NCBI GenBank assembly: GCA_027422505.1
Contig: JAPQWV010000050.1
Coordinates: forward strand, 124,001 to 188,000
Reading direction: 5' to 3'
DNA length: 64,000 bases
Source: Craterostigma plantagineum
Lineage: Eukaryota; Streptophyta; Magnoliopsida; Lamiales; Linderniaceae
Part shown: positions 58,365-64,000 of the stretch, one piece after another
Layout: each line of letters begins with the position of its first letter
How positions within the stretch are numbered: position 1 is the first letter of the stretch
Notes under the pieces: generated by a model
Told to the model about the DNA's origin: nothing
What the model saw: only the letters and a program-made list of their open reading frames with translations
The model's database searches: none
Made by a program: the position numbers and the translations under genes

Positions 58365-59204
58365 TGTTGGTTCCGGTGTTGGCGTCCGGTCGGTGGCGCT
58401 CGTAAAACTCGGACAGAGTTTCGGCTTACTACGTCGAAGTCGAGGCACGTACGTCGTACGCTTTCCGTAAGACGTTATTGCCCCGTATTTCAGTGCCTCG
58501 GGTTGTCGCAATACGTCCCGAAGATACAACGACTTCAAGAATTTCGAAACGTCGCACACCGTTACGAAATTATCGGGCGAATCTACTAAAGACTCGAGCC
58601 TTTCTTGCGTTTTTTATGCCTTGTTATGGCTAAGGGATGTGCTGTCAACTTTCTGTAAAGTGCTGGGAGTGAATTGAATGAATTTCTATTCTGCCAGGGG
58701 ACCTATTTATACTGTCCGAAAAGCTGCAGGGGTCAATTCGCGAAAAGTCATAACTTTTCAGTTTGACCTCCTTTGACTGGGCGAATTCGTAAATAGGTAT
58801 AACTTTTGGTCAGGGGTCAGTCTGAGAATAGTCACAACTTTCGGACTGATACCCAATACCCCTTCAAACAGCCACATCAGCATGCCCAGTCAGCGCCAGA
58901 TCAGCGCCACGTCAGTCCGCGTGTCAGTGACACGTCATCGGCCGCCACGTCATCAATTTTTTTTAAATTTTTTTTTATTTTATTTGGGCCGGCTTTACCA
59001 ATTAATTTCTCATTCACCCGATATCGGTTTTGAGCAAATTAATATTCGTTAGATTCGTCTCGAAACGTAGATTCGTAATCTTTCAACGATTTCTCGTTTC
59101 GACGACCGACGTGTTCTCGATTTAATAAAATCGTTTCAGCTCTTCTATTACTGGGCCAATTACCCACACTTGGGCCCAAGGCCCATTGGGCTTAAAACCC
59201 AACA
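58365..59204 (-). repeat. 5' LTR of the nested copia element
   Basis: 840 bp. It starts TGTTGGTTCCGGTGTTGGCG on the plus strand and ends AAACCCAACA. Confidence 0.9.
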
Positions 59205-59823
59205 ATCGTAGCGCGTTTTGTAGCGCGCAATAGCGTAATTTAGCGAGAAAACGCGTTAAATCGTAAAAAAATTGCGCTTTGTCCTGAATAGCGTAAGATT
59301 TTTCAGTAAAAACGCAAATAGCGCAAGTAATAGCGTAAATAGAGCGTTAAATTACTCATATAGCGTATTACATTTTTTTTTTACTTTTTACGACCTGAGC
59401 TATCACCACCATACACAATCGGCTACGAACTTACACCATATTCTCTCATGGTGAGACTAATTCTCTGAAGCAAGTAGTATGTCTCAAATTAAGTCATCAC
59501 TATAGACATAATAATTGAACACGTGACTATGTTGGATTTCAAATAAAATTGAATGACGCCGGTTATTTTTAGACGATTATTTTTAGATTTTACATCTATG
59601 GTTTTATGTTTTGATTTATTTGTGACAATTAATATCTAAATATTATTTCCTATAAATTTTTAGTGACTGGAATTGACAAGTTGCCTGTATGAATATATAA
59701 TATATATTTTTTATATTAAAGGTAGTCTGCCCGAAAAGTTCACGCGATACGCTACGCTTTTTACGCTACGCAACATCGATCCTAAAATGCGACATACCAC
59801 GCAATGCGCTTTTTAAAACATTG

Positions 59824-60380
59824 CTTGGACTCAACCTACAACATCCTTGATGCGCCAAATGAGAAATGGGTGAGATGGTTTAGGTAAGCGGCTTAAAATT
59901 TTGTTATTACATATCTTTACATATGTTTTCATATCCATTTCTTGATTGACATGTCTTTATTAATGTAGGAGGATCCAATAGCAAAACCAAAATTTAATGA
60001 GGGAGAAACGCAGTGGCCAAATCTTTCTATTTTGTTTGATGATCCCAAGCAATTATCAACCAATCTTCCTGAGTTACCGAGATTTCCGGCGATACCGATA
60101 ACAACGCAGTCGATATTAATACTAAGAAGGAGGAAGTGCTTTTCTTATTGAAGATTTCTACGAGGCAACATCACATGATCCAAATGTATTGGGCAAGAAG
60201 CCAACACCTGTTACAAAACTGAATTTCAAAGGTATGCCAAAAAATTTAAGAATGTTCCCCGTGTGGCAAGTGAAGACTCTAGCTTTGAGGGCTATCGCAA
60301 CAATACCATAGTCGATCCTCCACGTTTTCCAATGCCTCCTCTATCACTCTATGATGTATATGGTTTCCTTTGAAAGCTAT
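59824..60380 (+). pseudogene. Decayed host coding region, part right of the nested transposons
   Basis: Protein-like segments in changing frames: STYNILDAPNEKWVRWF (59829-59881) followed by a GT, then after an AG near 59970 EDPIAKPKFNEGETQWPN and LSILFDDPKQLSTNLPELP, then FYEATSHDPNVLGKKPTPV and FKNVPRVASEDSSFEGYRNN with IVDPPRFPMPPLSLYDVYG at the end. These look like exons of one old gene. The family is not recognised. Confidence 0.35.
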
Positions 60381-61624
60381 CAGTGATGGGGGTAGTTCGA
60401 CAGGATCATGCGGCCCATGTAAAAAGAAAAGGCTGTGAAATATTCGTTAACGCCGAAGATTCTATATATAATATATATTTACGAAGTTGGTTTGCTTCTC
60501 GTTGTTTGAAATGTTTGTTTCACGGCTATGGCTTAATGTGCTCGGGACTTAATTTCCAGAGCCCAAAAAATAATCGGGACTATCTGGTCCGACATGTCAG
60601 GCTCGCGGGCCATAAGCGCGACGTGCGGCAAAATTGGGACCTCTATATTATTAGTTTTTTCTTTCATTTTCTATATATTTTATTCAAAAAATTATATTTT
60701 ATAAGCAAAAAATATTTTTTTGATGTATATATTGGATACAAATATTTTATAATTATATAGTTGTAATATTGTGTATAATATTTGTATATATTATAATAAT
60801 AAAGAGTACAATAAGATTTTTAAATAAATAAATTATAAAATATTAAAAATATTGGCCATCAAACCACGGGCTCGGGCCTAAGAATCTTAGGCCCGTAGGG
60901 ATGCGGGCCAGCCCGCTAACAATCGGACAGCCCGCTCAATCTGGCTGGCGAGCTGGCCCGTCCAACTTTTCTGCTCTATCTCTATACGAGAGTATTATTC
61001 ATTATGGATATTCGATATTATCATAGTAATCTATTGGCTCTTTATCCCCTTCTAACTCTATTTCGATAATGAAGTATCGTTCCTAAACAAACTTAGCTCC
61101 CGAGCTATAAATTCGTGGGTCGCCTCTAAATTGGAAGCTCGTAGTTATAATATTTGTGACAGGAGTCCGTAGTTTAAATATTTGTCCAATTGATAAGTCA
61201 TTATCGTAGTTTGTTTTATGTAAACTTTTATATTTACTAATTTGTTGAGTTGTTAATAATTTGTTATTACTGAAATGGACTCTGCCTTATCGTTGAAAAG
61301 AAAACACGCACTACTTAATTCACTCGATCAACAGCACAAACCTCGCAGCGTTTTTTTATTCTTTAGGTTAAAAACATATTTACAAGTTACCCCTTACCTA
61401 TAGCTTACCATACCATAGTTCTTCATCTCTTGTTAGTAAGAACACAGGATTACTACAGCAGTATCGTAAGTTAATAAGAAAGATATTTTTCTCACAGAAT
61501 GACTTTTGACCAAAAAATCCAGCGTATACCTAAAAGAACCAACAAAACTTCACCTGCAAAAAAATCATCAGTGAATGGCCAATCCTCCTTACAGCTGAAG
61601 CTACAACTACTTGATCTCCATTAC
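60381..61624. other. Intergenic region with a GGGC/GCCC-rich decayed repeat
   Basis: At 60530-60970 words such as GGGCTCGGGAC, CGGGCCATAAGCGCG, and GGGCCAGCCCGCTAACAATCGG frame an AT-rich core (60640-60850), suggesting another decayed terminal-repeat element. The rest, up to the kinase gene's 3' UTR, shows nothing. Confidence 0.45.
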
Positions 61625-63900
61625 TCACCCATCCAAGCTCGACGCCGTCGACGTTGGGTAACCCAAAGCCAAATCTTCCTGAAATCTCGGCGACGCGTTC
61701 GAACTCCACAAATCCATGTCCGAACAACCACCCTCCTCGGCCGTCTCCCTAAGCCTATCCAAAAAAGGCAGCACCACTTTCCCCAAATCAGGCCTATCCT
61801 TTCGCCTGAGCTCCGAGCACTTCAACGCCAACTTCGCCAGCCCCAACGCCTCTTCGTACGGCCAATCGACCACGCTCGAATCCAACATCTTACCAAAAAC
61901 CCCTCTCTCAATCGCCCGCCCGACCCGATGGGCCAAACCCATGGGCTTCTTCGCCGTTAGGATCTGCAAAAATATGATTCCCAGGGAATAGACGTCCGAT
62001 TTCACCCCCAGCATCCCCGTCTGCTGATACTCTGGGTCGATGTAGCAGAAAGTTCCGGCGGCCGACGTCATCCTGTACTGCGTGATGCTGTCGTTGACCG
62101 ACGGCGGGACCAGCCTGGCGAGGCCGACGTCGCTGATTTTGCTGACGAAGTTCCGATCTAGGAGGATGTTGGCGGGCTTTAGGTCGCGGTGGACCAAGGG
62201 CTCGGGCTTCGTCTGGTGGAGGAAGAGGAGTCCGGCGCCTATCTCGGCGGCGATTCTGAACCTCGTTCGCCAGCTCAGCGGCGGAGTGTCGCCCTTGCGT
62301 ACGAGGCGGTCCTCTAAGCTGCCGTTGGACATGTATTCGTAGACTAGGCAGCCGTACTCTGGGCAGGCTCCGAGGAGGAGGACCATGTTTGGGTGCCTTA
62401 TGCAGCTTAGGATCTCCACCTGCGTTCATTACATTCTCCGTCGTTAGAAATGGGGTTAGCCCTAAAAAAAAATTTATTCAATAGATTGGTAATTATAGTA
62501 AGCTGATGCATACCTCTTGTTGAAATTGCGATCTTCCTTGAGCAGCATCGGGCCGTAAAACCTTGACAGCTGCGGGCGTGTGGTCCAAATAGCACTTAAA
62601 CACCGGCCCGTAACCTCCTTCGCCGATCTTATTTGATTTGGAGAAGTAATCGGTGGCGATTTCGATCTCCTCGATAGTATACCTTCTGTATCTGCAGTCG
62701 CGAAAAGGTAGAGGGTTTCTAACTCTGTTCTTCTCCTTATTAGGATCTTTCAACGTATTCATCTCCGTGCTGATTCTCTTCCGAGCCTCGAGCTCGGCTA
62801 CCCTATGAGCCGCCGCCTGGGCGTGATCGAATGTCGTACGAGGTTTGGGTTTTTCCTTCGCCGAACTATTCGCCGCCGCCGCCGCCGATGCTTCCTCTTG
62901 GAGCCTTTCTTCTTCCAACCTCTTTTCCTCCTCCATTTTCCAGCGGTGGAGCTCCTTCGCCTTTTCCCTTGCTGAGAGTACTTCTTTGCACGCCGTGCTG
63001 TACATCTCCATCGTTCGCTGGAGTTCTTGCTTTAACCTTCTCATCTCTGCTTCTACTTCGTCCTATTTATGACGCATTGTTAGCTTCGTTTTATTTTATC
63101 AATCGATTGACATTTTTTTGGTAATGAAATGGATGGATCTCTTGTTGTAAGGGGGCTTACGATGGACTGTGATTGGGAGGAGGCAAACGCCTTGTCATTC
63201 TCAGGCGAAACGGAGAGCACAGAAGGCGGTGTTGTGGGGCCCGTTTGCCACGATTCGAGCCCGGGATTATCTATGTCTGATAAGCCCGAGAGCCGAGGAG
63301 GAGTGGGCCCGCCTTCGAAGCTCTCGACGGACATAGGCATCATCATGTCCATGCTTCTCCTCGAAGGGCTAATTAGTGATGATACGTCAATTTCGGGCGG
63401 AGACAGTTCGTACGATTTCCCATTCGGATCCTTACGGTTGGTATAATTCGTCCTGCAATAAGATTGCATGTTATGTCAACAACCTGTTGTTCGTTCGTCG
63501 AACGATATTTCTTGAAATCGATTGACTTCGTACTTGAAGAAACTTGCAGAGGCTTGTCTGGCGCGCGGCGAAGGTTCGCACGATCTCGAGTGTCCTGCGA
63601 TCATTCATGACGACGGGAAAATTTTCTTTAAAAAAAAAAGAAGAAGAATTTTGACCCGTAATTTTATTACGAAAAAGTTACGAACTTTGGGAGCTAGTGC
63701 GAGAGAGGAACGATGGATCTTGACTGTTGCTGCTAGCCCTGCTTCTCGATTGCATCATTATCTGCTGACGGAGTGGGCTAGGTGGGGGCGGGCGGGACCC
63801 GGCCCTCGTCGATGAAATCCTTCCCTTGTTGATTACGTATACTGTACAAAAATCGGGGGCACCCTTCACTACACTCCCTGGTACGTCTTTAGTCTTGAAC
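61625..63900 (-). CDS. USP/protein-kinase receptor-like cytoplasmic kinase (5' part outside window)
   Basis: Five-prime exons are missing at the right edge. Four exons by GT-AG fit: 63900-63682, 63452-63161, 63062-62514, 62419-61625. The first visible exon has the end of a universal stress protein domain ([18 protein letters not shown]). Ser/Pro-rich linker, then a Glu/Lys/Ala-rich coiled coil (about 62800-63050), then the kinase: [11 protein letters not shown] loop, AVKVL Lys, [37 protein letters not shown] in place of DFG (ISDVGLARL), [17 protein letters not shown] is normal in this group. The C-terminus ends TASSLDG without the U-box that some relatives have. It is likely an active Ser/Thr kinase; the target is unknown. 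Confidence 0.9.
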
Positions 63901-64000
63901 CTGTAAACCGAAGAAAGAACAGTAAACAAGGGACGAAGACATTTTTAGTCTTCAATGTTTGGGGTATGATCGTTTCTGATTTCCTATATTTCGATATGGT

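Larger units (their letters stand above)
53001..59204 (-). mobile_element. Ty1/copia element (Tork/TNT1-like), nested in the hAT element
   Basis: Read on the minus strand: 5' LTR 59204-58365, gag-pol 58337-54394, 3' noncoding part, polypurine tract ATGTGGGGGAT (53855-53845), 3' LTR 53844-53001. LTRs start TGTTGG and end CCAACA. By eye they differ at roughly 15-20 places, so it is older than the Sirevirus. The bases next to the LTRs (CGTTT left, ATCGT right) do not form a matching 5-bp target duplication. Only about 30 bp lie between the 5' LTR and the Gag ATG, and no standard initiator-Met site is seen there. Confidence 0.88.
52981..59823. mobile_element. Tag1-like hAT element (copy 2), split by a copia element
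   Basis: The left end CAGTGTTTTAAATAGCG is at 52981; the right end, in reverse complement, CAATGTTTTAAAAAGCGC, ends at 59823. The flanks CTTGGACG (52973-52980) and CTTGGACT (59824-59831) form an 8-bp target duplication with one mismatch, which supports hAT. Only the first 20 bp of the element are left of the copia insertion; the remaining 620 bp follow it from 59205 and are rich in TAGCG and AGCGTAA words. Confidence 0.8.

Noticed and set aside
61499..62429. ORFs overlapping the kinase exon on the plus strand and in another minus frame
   Set aside because: Only the frame 61625-62419 minus contains [11 protein letters not shown] and the activation segment.
61625..63900. U-box E3 ligase annotation for the kinase gene
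   Set aside because: Some USP-kinase relatives end in a U-box, but this frame stops at 61625 shortly after the kinase domain, and no U-box-like segment follows downstream.

Overview
The window is nuclear DNA of a flowering plant, most likely a eudicot. The evidence is spliced genes with GT-AG introns, plant-specific families (chloroplast-type isochorismate synthase, apoplastic ascorbate oxidase, a USP-type receptor-like cytoplasmic kinase, a plant calmodulin-binding-domain protein), Ty1/copia retrotransposons primed by the plant initiator-Met tRNA site, and MITEs of Stowaway, Tourist and hAT type. The species cannot be named from the sequence.

Layout. 1-749 is the 3' end of an EXO70 exocyst gene (+). 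2.2-2.9 kb holds a decayed unknown coding region. 3.17-13.55 kb is a complete Sirevirus-type copia element of about 10.4 kb, with near-identical LTRs, a 5-bp target duplication, gag-pol and an envelope-like ORF, all broken. An intact hAT MITE (13.74-14.52 kb) follows, then a 154-bp tandem duplication and a Stowaway MITE. 16.55-18.70 kb is a three-exon ascorbate oxidase gene (-) with a Stowaway in intron 2. 19.3-24.9 kb holds a GC-rich terminal-repeat element and an old, heavily decayed copia element. 28.52-31.09 kb is an eight-exon isochorismate synthase gene (-). 31.5-34.4 kb is transposon-rich: a Tag1-like hAT, two head-to-tail Helitron-like units and a decayed Tourist-like element. 34.53-35.80 kb is a single-exon calmodulin-binding-domain gene (-). 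38.37-39.55 kb is a poly(A)-ended retro-insert flanked by a 147-bp direct repeat. 40.75-42.58 kb is a five-exon RING-H2 E3 ligase gene (+). 44.1-48.1 kb is an array of about 1.1-1.4 kb repeat units full of (TA)n. 49.30-50.49 kb is a seven-exon ChaC-like gamma-glutamylcyclotransferase gene (-). 51.0-52.7 kb has a GC-rich element, a Tourist-like element and a tRNA-derived SINE. 52.98-59.82 kb is a hAT element carrying a nested copia element (-), inside a decayed host coding region. 61.63-63.90 kb is the 3' part of a USP/protein-kinase RLCK gene (-) that runs off the right edge.

The host genes do not form a pathway together. Isochorismate synthase (salicylate and phylloquinone precursor), ascorbate oxidase (apoplast redox) and gamma-glutamylcyclotransferase (glutathione turnover) are separate stress- and redox-related functions lying between transposons. 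The most unusual observations are a short GTTGG/CCAAC palindrome recurring about a dozen times throughout the Sirevirus, including in-frame in coding regions; a 147-bp flanking duplication around a poly(A) retro-insert; a repeat array with conserved W-box clusters; and a three-level nested insertion in an old gene.
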